A DNA stretch of 64,000 nucleotides from Aquila chrysaetos chrysaetos (taxonomy: Eukaryota > Chordata > Aves > Accipitriformes > Accipitridae), in contig NC_044013.1 of assembly GCF_900496995.4 (NCBI RefSeq), positions 41,987,554 to 42,051,553 on the forward strand, given 5' to 3'. The notes under the pieces were generated by a model. That model was given only the letters and a program-made list of their open reading frames with translations. It was not told the DNA's origin and made no database searches. Shown here piece by piece: positions 10,880 through 21,518 of the stretch. The position numbers and the translations under genes were made by a program. Position 1 is the first letter of the stretch. Each line of letters starts with the position of its first letter.

Positions 10880-11780
10880 TTTTTCTTGCTGCGTGACTCA
10901 GGCTGGAATTCCCCAGCCACCCACTCTGGAAAACTACCAGCTCCCTGCGCGCCGTGGATCCCTCGGCAACCCTTACGCAACCCGGCGCAGGAGCCCAGCG
11001 CCGAAAAGCTGTCGAGGCGCGGTCCTCGCCCAGTGTCCCGTGTTTGCTGCGGCAGCCGCTCGGTGAGACCCGCACGCAGGAGGGCGGGTGACGGTACCTG
11101 CCTCTGGAAATGGCCGCGTTTCCCTGGCCCAGCGTGGCTCTTGGAGCGGCACCGCAGCGATGCTCCCACCGCTTCTGGCCAGCCAGTTCATTTGCGTTGG
11201 CTCAGCCTCGGCGCCAAGTTCCCGTTCCCATTCCCCGCGTTACTTTTCTCTCTCCCTGGCTCTCCGTCCCTTCACGTCGCGCCTGCCATCGTGCCAGCCA
11301 TCTCCTGGACCGCGGCTGCCTGCCCTGCGGATGGGCAACCCTGCTCGCGCGCTGGCTTGGGCGCCGGCACAGCCCCCGTGCCGGCCGGATCCGCCGCCGC
11401 GTCCTCAAATCCTCCATCCCGGCTTCCCTCCGCTCGTTCCTGGGACTCCTGCCAGCCGATGGTGCGGGTTCAAAGACGAGTGCTCAAGGCGTTAACGGAC
11501 GGGATCGGATTCACTGGAACGGACGGCTGGGAGCTGTCGCAGGAGCTGCAGTCCCGCACCAGCAGAATGCTTCCTCCGGATGCGCTCTCCTGGCAAATAC
11601 AACTCCTCTTCCTCACGCATGCACACGGTGAGCGGCACCGGCAGACACCAGGTTCGGCCGGTGTACCAGCCCCGCTCGGAGGGCGGCAGGGCTGCGGGGC
11701 CGTGGAGCAGGAGCCTGAAGTGCAGCCCACAGCACCCAGACTATTTTTCCCTGGTGGCTTCTCCACCCTGTGAAGTGGGC
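10880..11780. other. CpG-rich islet in the intergenic spacer
   Basis: A high-GC block with frequent CpG, distinct from its flanks. It holds a donor-like CTCG/GTGAGA at about 11059-11068 on the + strand. A + strand open frame crosses 10886-11773, but it is Pro/Arg/Ser/Ala-rich, overlaps open frames in every phase and shows no domain. It could be a promoter of a noncoding transcript or just a GC-rich spacer. Confidence 0.4.
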
Positions 11781-14540
11781 GCTTCCAAGGCGCTCAGGCT
11801 GGAGCTCCTGCAGCTTGAAAATCAAACGAAGAAGAGCAAGCCCGCAGCCCTTTTGCTCCTCCCTTTTTAGGAACACTTACTTAAAGTATGGACATATTTA
11901 CAGGTGTCTAGGATGTCTCTCCATTGGTATGTGCCTGGCAGACGAGTGCCAACGCCTGTGAGCTTTGCAGCACTACAACATAACAATCAGGTCTCAGCCC
12001 ATTTATCAGCTACCTGGCATGACCAGGAGCAATTAGGCTCGTGTCCTACTCACAGCGCTGGCCTCTCCCTTCCCATAGTTGCCATCTGCAAAACGAAGCA
12101 AAGGACGGGTGCACGTCGGGTCTGACGGCATGCACGGTGAGGAGGTCTCTGCAGGGACCGTTCTCTCTGGGTCACCAATTTGGGTGCGGCGCGGGCAGCG
12201 CCTGGAGGTCAGCAGAAGTTTTGGCTCGTGCAGAGATGTGCTCGGTGGCCGCCGTGCCGTCCCGCGGTGCAGAGGTCTGTACGGCCGAAGCTGCTGGCGC
12301 GGGCTGCCTGTCTGGTTAGCGCAGGGGCGGAGGAGCAGCCCCTGGGTGGCAGCTCCCCGACGGCTGATCCCGGAGAGCCGGGACGGAGCGTGTTTTTTGG
12401 GACATGCCTCTATATCGGCATGTAAGGCTGATAGAGGGGTTACAGCAGCCCTTCCCCATTTAACAGCAGAGTTAAATGAGATGAGCAGGTAACTGTGCAA
12501 TGTTAACCGAGGGGTCAGCTCAGGCTGGTGGCTCCTGGCCATCGATGCTGCCAATGCTGCCTTGTCCAGGGCAGCTCCGGACTCGCCTGGCCTCGCTGGG
12601 AAAGTGACCCTCCGAATCCCCAGTGTGCTGTGTGATCTCCTGGGGGACCCCCACGCTCGAGGGCCAGAAATATCCAGCCTTCCTCCCAGGATCCCTTAAC
12701 ATCCCCAGAGCACTTCTTTCAATGAGTTTTACTCTCTTTTACCTCTTGGTGCCACTTTTGCTTCTCCCACCAATATAGTCCCAACAATAGGAGCGGGAGA
12801 AACGGAGCTCCCAGCAAAGCTTCCTCCTCCGCTTTCTTTGCCTGCTGGGTTTGTGTCTTTTATTATTTCTATTCCCCTTTTACCCCTTGGCTGGCGTCCA
12901 GAGGAGGACCACAAGGAGAGGAGCAACAGAGAGCGAGCCAGCCATCCCGGGGCAAAGAAATGACGTTTAATTCAGGTGATGGCTCTTAGCAGAGCCTGGG
13001 AGCTGGCTGGGGCAGGTGCTGGGCGCACGGTGCGGCGGCAATGCCAGCAGATATTTGTGCCACTGATTTATGGGTGAAATTCCTCCAGACGGAGGGGGGG
13101 GATCACGAAGCTGCCAAGTGTGATAAATAACTCATTGTAATGTATTATTTAGCAAATTATAATGAAAAGCAGAAAATATATGGAGGGGAGCAGACAAATA
13201 CATTCCCCAGTTGGCAAGTTATTGACTGCTCAGAGCCAGGAAGCAGATATTTAAGAGGGTTTGGGAATTTCCATGGCTTCCCCTACAGATGAATCACCCC
13301 TCTGCAGACATATTTACTGGGCACCCTGCTGTTGCATTTAGTCCCGGGGGACAAAATCACTCCAAGAGCTGGAAGAGGCTAGCGAGAACCTCACTTCTAG
13401 GCTGCTGGTTTGAGTGTATCCTGCCTAAAAGTTGCATTTGGCTGCTGGCTGGCGTGCAAGGAGTTTTTTGTCCTGGTCCTGTATTCTAAGAGTCCATGAG
13501 GACTTACTCAAGTCACCCCCAAAGCTCGTGCTGGTGGACAGGCTGGGCAGAAGCGTGCCTTTATGAGAGACGAGCATTGAACAAAATCTAGAGCAGGAGC
13601 TGGGATACAGACTTCCTCTCTTTCTCTCAGCTTCTCTTTTATTGCAAGTATTAAAGGTTGTGCATTGCATTGCCTGCAAGATTAGAGGGTTGTTTTTCAA
13701 AAAGCTTTTTTCTTAGCAAAAGTGAGTATCAAGAAAGACTTGCAGTTCCTTGGGCAAGCGAGGCAGAAGCCCTTTCATTAACCTTCTACTGGGGTGGCTT
13801 TGGCACGCTGCAGCCCTGGCCAGCACGAGATCAACTGTTCCTTCTTACGCAGTCCGAAGGCAGAGACTAACAAGTCAGAGAGACAGAAGTTTGGTGATAC
13901 GGCTCTTAGCTTGGAGTCAGGGCAGGTTTCTTCCCTTATTAAATATTAGTTAGCATCAGTTGATTAGGATGAGGTCAATTTTTTTTCTCCACATTTCTGC
14001 TGTGTTGGGGCTGGGAAGCCACTAGCAGACTGAAAGCGAAGTCCACCTGCGTCTTCCCGCTGCAACAAACACCTCCTTGAAGTGTGCGGAGAGCCCTGTC
14101 CAACAAACACGGTGAAAGTTTCTTTTTCTACAACCACAGTTGGGTTCCAGCATGCTCTTTGCAGTCTCGCCCCGTGCAGCTCCGTGCCGCTGTAAGAGGA
14201 CGCGTGAGTATCCTTTTATTTTAAATCTGGATAAAACGCCCGGTGCTATTGCACGGGTTGCTGATGCCCACCGTGGCACAGCGAGGACGGGACCCCCGCT
14301 CCTCGTCTCGCTCTAACCACCAAGGTGGGAGCCGTAAGTCCTTCCCCAGGAAGGAAACCACCTAGATCTCCTGGATCCTGGCAGTGGGGATGAGTATGGT
14401 CCCAAACCGGTGGGTTCGGTGCTCGGAGTCGGGCAGGCAAGATTTGCCTGCCTTCCTCATCACCTTCATCAATTTGCACCTCCCCGCAGCATTCACCTGG
14501 GCCAATACCTGTACCTGAGCGAACAGAAGCCTTCATCCCT
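11780..14540. other. Intergenic spacer, no recognisable gene
   Basis: Mixed composition. An AT-rich piece at about 13,055-13,260 (CTCATTGTAATGTATTATTT and similar) resembles conserved noncoding sequence. No exon or repeat family was recognised. Confidence 0.55.
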
Positions 14541-14658
14541 CTGACGGCTCTCGCTGAGGTTTTACCAGGCGGTTTGCCGGCCCCCAGCCTCCCCCAGCTC
14601 CTCTCCCCGCCGTGTGGGGGTACCCCCCCTCCAAGCCCCCCTGGGGGGGGGACACGAC

Positions 14659-15028
14659 AGATCCCGAGCGAACCCCCCCGGGCCGCGGCGGTGGCACCAG
14701 GGGGAGCTGCCTGGGGGTACCCCCCTCAACCCCCGGGGGGTACCCCAGCCCCCGGGGGTGGGCAGATCCCGAGCGAACCCCCCCGGGCCGCGGCGGTGGC
14801 ACCAGGGGGAGCTGCCTGGGGGTACCCCCCTCAACCCCCGGGGGGTACCCCAGCCCCCGGGGGTGGGCAGATCCCGAGCGAACCCCCCCGGGCCGCGGCG
14901 GTGGCACCAGGGGGAGCTGCCTGGGGGTACCCCCCTCAACCCCCGGGGGGTACCCCAGCCCCCGGGGGTGGGCAGATCCCGAGCGAACCCCCCCGGGCCG
15001 CGGCGGTGGCACCAGGGGGAGCTGCCTG
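14659..15028 (+). repeat. 105-bp GC-rich minisatellite, 3.5 near-perfect copies
   Basis: Copies begin at ATCCCGAGCG at 14661, 14766, 14871 and 14976; the fourth is cut after about 53 bp at 15028. By eye the copies are identical, which implies recent expansion or homogenisation. The unit holds C7-8 and G5 runs, the palindrome-like GGGGGTACCCCC and CCCCCGGGGG, many CpG, and one GCACCAGGGGGAGCTG. Because 105 is a multiple of 3 and the unit has few stops, several frames are open on both strands, which explains the long frames here without a gene. Confidence 0.95.
14694..14709 (+). promoter_or_regulatory. CTCF-like motif, copy 1 of 4
   Basis: GCACCAGGGGGAGCTG aligns with the CTCF core (CCACCAGGGGGCGCTA) with two mismatches at usually conserved positions (first C to G; the C after the G run to A) and one at the weak last base. 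The same motif recurs at 14799-14814, 14904-14919 and 15009-15024, all in the same orientation. Binding is inferred only. Confidence 0.35.
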
Positions 15029-15079
15029 ACCGCGGCTCGGCGCTGCCGGCGGGACGGCGGGCGCTGCCGGGGCTGGGAG

Positions 15080-15158
15080 CAGCGAGGTGCTGGGGGGGGG
15101 GGGGCTTTGTTTTACCCGTTTGTTGGGTTTTTTTAAAAAATTTTTTTTTTTTTTAATT
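15080..15158 (+). repeat. G-run followed by T/A-rich tract
   Basis: A G run at about 15091-15103 is followed by T-rich and A/T-rich sequence at 15121-15165. Low complexity that closes the GC-rich block. Confidence 0.8.
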
Positions 15159-18100
15159 TTTAATTGTTTGGTCGCTCCCAGCTCCTGTCGCGGGGGTGGC
15201 GAAGGTGCTGTTAGGGTTTTTTTCCCCGCGGCAGTGCAGGATGCTCTGCCTGCTCCTTGCTGGTGAGATATTTCAACTTCTGTGGTCTGGAGCGGGGGGG
15301 GGAAGGAAAATACGTCCCCGTGTTAGTGAGCTCTGCCTGCCAGCCCCTCGGCAGTGCTGCTGGCTGGCACAGCACCCCCCCCCCCCCGCCGGGACCAGCC
15401 CAGATGTCGAGGGCATCGCAAACGGCCCCCGCCCGGCTTTGCCTTGCGGCTGCAGGGAGGGAGGGGATGCCGACCCCCCTCCCGGCATGAGCAGGGACCC
15501 CGGTGCTGTGGTGCTGCGCTGCCAGGCCGTCCCGGTGTTCAGAGCCCTGTGCTCGGACCCCCCCCCCCAAGCACCCCAAAACCAGACCCGCTTGGCCGGC
15601 CCTGCACGCCTCGGCCGGTTTCTGTAGCCGGTGGCTGGCTGGGGTCTCCCAGGAACCCCTCCCAGGGCCAGATCCAGTTCTCCCAAGCCCAAGGGAAAGT
15701 TTGGTGTTGTTTTGGGTCATGCAAATAGACAGTAAAATCAGGAGGTGGTTGTGCAGGTTTATGATACACTTAGAAACCGAGGCCAGTATTTGCTGTTGGA
15801 ATAATCGGGACGAGGAACGAGGCATCGCAGCCGTTCCCGAGCAGAGGTCGGGGATGCGGCAGGTGCCGATGAGCAGCAGGAGGAGGAGGACGTAGCTTGG
15901 CCTCTCCAGCCCTGCCTGGGACGGGGACCAGCATCCCTCGGACTGCAGCCCCAGGGAGCAGCTGCCCTCGCCCCCCTCCACCCCTCGGGTCCGCAGGCAG
16001 CCCCGGGCGCTTCTCCTCCGGCCAAGCGGGAGACGCATTGCACCTTGGCAGGAGCCGGTGCTGGGTTTGAGCGATGAACTTTCAGCTGGTGACGAGCACG
16101 GGGCTTCCAAGGTCTCCTTTCGGCTGGGGTGCCGCCCAATCGGCGCGATCTGTGGATTGCCACAGCCAGCTTTATCGGCAGCACAGATAATGTAGGTGCT
16201 TTCAGTTGTACAGAGGAGGAGAAGATAAGGGGCTTGGAGAGAACTTGACTGGGTGACTAAGATAAATTTACTGTACTACAGGAAATCGAAATGTGAAATA
16301 AAGATCTCAAACAACTGAAATATTTAAAAAGATACAGAAGTTGGGCGCGTGAGAGCCATTCTGAGCGAGCCGGCTCCCGCCGGGACCGTCCCTTATCAAT
16401 CCATCACCCAGCCCGGCTGAATTTTATAAAAGATAATAGGGTGGAGGGAGAATTGAAATAGAAACTATCCATTACAGGAGGCTGAATGACAGGTTCTCTG
16501 TGCAAAATAAGATCATAATTAACAGGAGAGAGACAGAAAGTTTTCCACTTTCTGCCGCTGTTTGTTTTCCTTCCTGGCTCTGCGGGGCAGGCTGGGCGCA
16601 TGAGGGGGTCCCGGGGGGCTCGGGGCGTGGGCAGGGGTGGACCCCCAACATCCACCAGCACCCACCAGTTCTCAGGTGTTAGCAAGTGGTGTTGGAAGGA
16701 AACCAAACCTACCCAACCTTCACCAAGCAGCTGTAATATCTAAGAAAGAGGTGCTTTCACAGGAGTATGAATTCCCCTGGGTGAGCTGGAGAAGGCAGAG
16801 GTGTTCCTGACACTGCACACCGCAGTCTGGACTTCATACTGGGCTGACCATTGGATGTTTGCAAACTCTTTTATTCAGCATCTCCTTTTTTTTCTTTTGC
16901 TGCCTCACAGTCCCACTCTGTTCACGTGGCTTCCACAGCCTGTGAAACCCCTGGAAGTTTGCTGAAAGGAAATCCGGACTCTCCTGTGTCACCTCCTGGG
17001 AGGGAAGAAAAGTTTGGTGTCCAGGCTGAGATCCAGTTTGGCTTCATGTGCCTGCGGTGTCCTTCCCACCATGGGTCCGGTGGCATTTTTGTTCCTTATT
17101 TTGGGAGTGTCCTTAATGCCGCGGCTGCTTTTCGAGGTACTTCACGTGTGGCTTTATGGTTGGGCCCTCCCAAACAGCAGCTTTTAAAAAAAGTACGTGC
17201 TTTTGTAGTTTCTTGGTATAAGCAAGGTTACTTGGTCTCCATCTTCTGCTGCTAACAGCTCTTTATTTTCTCAACACAGGACCTCCAAAAGCACAGCCAA
17301 GACCGCCAGCCTGCCCTGCTCCATGGGACATCTGGGGTAATTGGGAAAGTAAGTAAGTTGCATCTTCTTAATGTCATATCAAGCTTCACCTCCTTTCCTT
17401 GCTGCACTCTAACACCTGCTTGTTCTTCCTCGTTCAAGTAAATGATGAAATTCTCATGAACATCAGCAGCAGGCAGGTTATGTCCTCTGACTTTAAAATG
17501 TCCTTCAAAATATAAACACCCAAGTGAAAACGTTTCAGAATATTTTTTCTTCTGGCTCATTTAATTTTGAAGGAGCGTTAGGAGCACTGCTACTACTACT
17601 ATTAAGCCCAGTATTTAGGAATGTGAAATTGCAATACAAGTAAAGGAGTTTGTGAAGCACTTTTTGAGTTGCAATGAGAATGGATTGGGTGGATTTAAAT
17701 GCTGGGAGCTGGGAAACCGTGCTCGTACTTGGGAAGCCTGACAGGGACATCATCTAGAAAGGCTAATGAAACTCCTGAGTGAAAGGGAACAGCAAACCAC
17801 AGGCTTGCGATGCTGGGAAGGAAATCATCCTAATTTGCTTGTGTTTAGTAACCCGAGACATATAATTAATAACATGAGTAGGGACCTTTGAAAAAATACA
17901 TATTATGCCTATTTTGAAACCGCCCATCTCTGCATGTACTGCACATAATGTTAACCCTGCAGCTAGAGACTGCGGTTGGGCTCCTGAATGTGCTGCTGAG
18001 TTATTCAGTAATCCAGAGCAAACCCAGTGCTCCATCTTCCTGAGGCTCTGCTTCCCCTGTTGAAATGCAGGAGTTTGGAGGGCTTCAGGCAGATTAGCTA

Positions 18101-19509
18101 GAGAAGGCTGGGTCAATCTGTGAATTTAAAATAGAGCAGTCATTGGGGTACCAGCCTGTCTAACGACGTAAGAGGTATTGTGTGAATACCAACCCGACCA
18201 TCTGCCTGTCACACAGAGAGAGTCCAACAGGTCGTCATGCAAAACGCTCAAATTGGTTCATTTCTGCGATGAGACAACCTAAAAATGCCCAAGGTAGAGG
18301 AAATGGATACATCATTATTTCTTGTTATCTTCATCGCTGCAATCACCCTGTGTGTTGGAATGCGGTTTAGGACTGAAGTATCAGTACAAATGCACAGGGG
18401 GAACTGGAGCCTTTCAAGCCATGCTGTTGAGCTGCCCGGTAGCCTTCAGACTTTGAAAATTAAGCAAACAGAGCTAGCGTGCTGATCCAACACGTTAATT
18501 GTGTGGTAACCTTTGCATAACCTTTAGAAAAATCTTTGGATGTGTGAATCCAAAGCCCAGAGCGCACGTACTCCCGGGATGTGCAGCAGCATCACTGGGG
18601 GTTAAGGTCCTTGAACCGCGGGAGATGTGGGGGGCCATCCCAACCCGGGCTTTGAGTTATGCCTAAATGGGTGCTTCCCTATAACGGCTCAGTTCACTTC
18701 TGCTTCCCACGCGGAGCCAGGGGCTGGGCAGGACGGCCCCCGGCTCTCCCGCAGCGCCTAACTTGGGTCTGAGCTTTCTGGTTTGTAGAGGACTAAGGGG
18801 AATTGGCAAAACCGGGGCTGCCAGTGCTCGCACGCCCCCGAAACATTGGTGCGGCAGGAGCCTTGATGATGCCCTGTGCCGGTCACCGGCTCCGTCGTGC
18901 CCCCGCAGCAGGCAGCCCTTGGGAGGGATGCAGCCCACCGCCCGCGCCCCTCCATCGCACTGGAAGCAATCAAAGCACCGCGCTGCTGCCAGATTGCCTT
19001 GTCCGTTCCAATGATCTTTAACTCCATTTTTCCCCGAGCAATCAGAAGCACTTTCTCTTCATCCAGGTGGTCTTTTCCCATTTTGCTCTTTCCAGTCCCA
19101 GGACCCAGGGCAGTCACATCTCATCACGCCTTTTCTCAAGCCATTTGTATGTCCTGCTTTTTCTGTTGCCATCAATTTAGTCACAGCCTCCCCTCCCTGC
19201 TCCGCTCCCTCCCGTGCTAACCACAGCTTATTTGGGAATGAAACTCAGTGTTCAGAGCCCCGGCAGATGGAAATGCAAATCCCCTGCCCCTGCAGCCGGG
19301 CTTTCCAAGCTTGTGCCCGTCAGCTTTTCATGCAGATGGGAGGGTGGCTTTCCCCATTTTTTTGGAGGAGGGTCAATCCCTTTAAAACCTTTCCCCTAGA
19401 GAGACTGTTAAAAAGCAGATACAAACGTGGATTTTTAGGAGTGACCTATTGGCTGCTGAAGAAGTGAAGACTGAAAACATGCAGTAACACTGCTTTCCTG
19501 AAGGTTGAA

Positions 19510-19581
19510 TTATTATTTATTACTATTACTATTATTACTATTATTATTATTATTATTATTAACAACAACAACAACAACAAC
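19510..19581 (+). repeat. Compound microsatellite (TTA/CTA)n then (AAC)7
   Basis: A TTA/CTA-type run from 19510 to 19560 is followed directly by AACAACAAC to 19581. The frame across it codes poly-Leu then poly-Thr and is not a gene. Confidence 0.9.
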
Positions 19582-19849
19582 TGGGCAGCATCCTTTGGCC
19601 ATCTGGGCTTTGACCTTTCCAATTCACCCTGTTCTGTGCCTGCACGCTTCCTCCTGCTCTCCTCTGAGCAAGGTGTCCCTGGTCACCCCCCCCCCCCACG
19701 CTGAAGGTCTCCTCTTCTCCTCTGCCCTGGAGGGTCCGTCCTGGAGCTCCCCCGGGGCACGTCCATCCCCAGGGGAAGGCAGCCCAGAGCCCTCCCCGCT
19801 CCTGGCCCTCCCCGCGGGCTGTCCCCTTCTGAAGTGCTGAGGTCCATGC

Positions 19850-20420
19850 TAATTAAAATAATGGCCTTTTTTGTCCTTAGCTTGCCCAGGCTTCAACCTG
19901 GACTAGAAATCATTCAGCGGCAGATTGCAAAACACAGGATCATCTGCACTGTGTATCAATAAAAAAGAAAAATATAAGGATATGGCAATAAAAGACCACT
20001 TAATAGGAAGTCTATCCTGTCTCCAGTGCACCAACATCAGCTCAGCAAAACACTTTAACTGTGTGATTAAATATAAGGTTGCTCTTAAGTCCATTGCTGT
20101 TCAGCAAAGCAGTTTAGCGAGTGCTGAAGTACTTTGCTGAATGGGGGTTTTGCTATCTTTCTGTTTTTCCTTGGGCAGAAGAATTAAACTCATGTTGGTA
20201 TCGCCTATTAATAAGGCAGCAAGTAGCCGAGGCAGTACTCGTGCAGTGCAACAGAGCTCATCATTTTTCTATATATGAGCAATTAAGCTGCACCAGGAGG
20301 CCTATGTCTTTATATCATCACCTAATGACAGTGCAAAAGTATTCAGGGGAAGGAGAGGGAAAAAAATCACATCCATATTTAATTGGCAAAGTTATCACCT
20401 TCACTTCAGAGCCCTAACTT
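19850..20420. promoter_or_regulatory. Candidate conserved noncoding element
   Basis: An AT-rich, CpG-poor block with clustered TAAT/ATTA cores: TCCATGCTAATTAAAATAATGG near 19845-19865 in part, CCTATTAATAAGGC near 20205, GAGCAATTAAGCTG near 20280 and CACCTAATGACAG near 20320. A CTCF-like GCACCAGGAGGCC lies at about 20291. Conservation is inferred from composition only. Confidence 0.3.
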
Positions 20421-21444
20421 ACAGCCCTTCTGGCCGATTTCCAAGTCAGATCTATTTCCCCAGACTGGAAAGCGGGTAAAGTGTCCTTACATTATACTTC
20501 TGCAACAAAATACCATTTGAAAGCTCGTGAACACGCTCCCAACTGCAGTAAGTAACAGATAGTCTCTTTTCTTTGCAGCAAATGAAGATATCTTTGAGCT
20601 GTTAGATTCCTTTCATTTTTTTTAAGGAAAGTATTTGTGTTATTATTATTATCCAGGCCCACACTTGCCTGTCAGATTAAATTTTTTATTGCACTAAAAC
20701 AAAAAGCCATCTGGAGCTCCTCACAGCCTGTTCTCGGTACCGGAGAGTGGCAGCGTGGCCCTTCCTTATGCAGCGTTTTGATTCTTCCCAAGGTCTTTTT
20801 TTTTTTTTTTGAAAATTCTCCAGTCTGTTGTTTTCATCTGCGTGTCCCCTAAGTCTCTCTAATTCTTGATTGTGTTCCTTGGGGCTCAGTATCTTTACAC
20901 CCCGTCCCTCGGCCGTGCGTTTCTCGGGGCGGCGGCGTAGCTGGAAAGCGAAGAGCAATAGGGGCTGTCCGCTTTCATTATGCGCGTGAGGAAATCCATC
21001 GCTGTTCCAGGGGACTGTATCTGTTCAGCCAAATACCTCATTTACCAGCTTCTTCATTTTGTTTTGCAAGCCCCGAGGTCCTTCTGTCGGTTTGCAGGCT
21101 CCAGGGTTGAACTGAAGCTATTTATCTTTTTCTCCCCTTCTCTCCTCCCTCCTCAGACGGAGCTGAGCCCCGGCTGGTGATGGAGGCGACTGGACCCCTC
21201 AGGTTTCATAACGTGCCTCGGGACTCCCCGGCTGCCTTTAAGTGTCCATGTCAGCAGCGGCTGGCGGCTCCTTCCAAGGGTTGTCCCTGTGGCTGCGGCA
21301 GAGGAGAGCTCCGGCACTCGCCGGCAGTGACGGTGAGGGAGCCGAAACCGCGGTGGGAGAGCAGGGCTGGCCCTTGTTGGCTGACGTGGGGAATGACCAC
21401 AGAAAAAATCTCGCCAGGAAAGAGTGGCCCTGACCACCTACCCC

Positions 21445-21518
21445 TTCTTGGCTTGACCACCCAACACTTCTTGGCTAGAACACCCAACCCTTCTTGGCTA
21501 GAACACCCAACCCTTCTC
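21445..21518 (+). repeat. 23-bp tandem repeat, 3 copies plus a stub
   Basis: TTCTTGGCT followed by A/T-GAACACCCAAC-type sequence recurs at 21445, 21468 and 21491, with a truncated copy at 21514. The first copy differs at a few bases, the second and third are nearly identical. Confidence 0.9.

Larger units (their letters stand above)
2075..10880. other. Intergenic spacer, no recognisable gene
   Basis: No exon chain, known domain or RNA gene was recognised. Composition alternates between AT-rich parts (2,075-4,000; 6,120-6,500; 7,690-7,960) and GC-rich parts (4,480-5,060; 5,550-6,000; 7,340-7,640; 9,600-9,950). The open frames in the GC-rich parts overlap on both strands and are Pro/Arg/Ala-rich, as chance frames are. 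Long homopolymers occur: C16 at 5887-5902 and G runs near 6800 and 9775-9815. Confidence 0.6.

Noticed and set aside
10886-11773. 295-codon + strand open frame
   Set aside because: Coincides with a CpG-rich islet; composition is Pro/Arg/Ala-rich and frames are open in several phases. No domain or conservation evidence.
15211-16110. 299-codon - strand open frame
   Set aside because: GC-rich sequence with Gly/Pro/Arg/Ser bias and no recognisable domain; equally long frames overlap it on the + strand.
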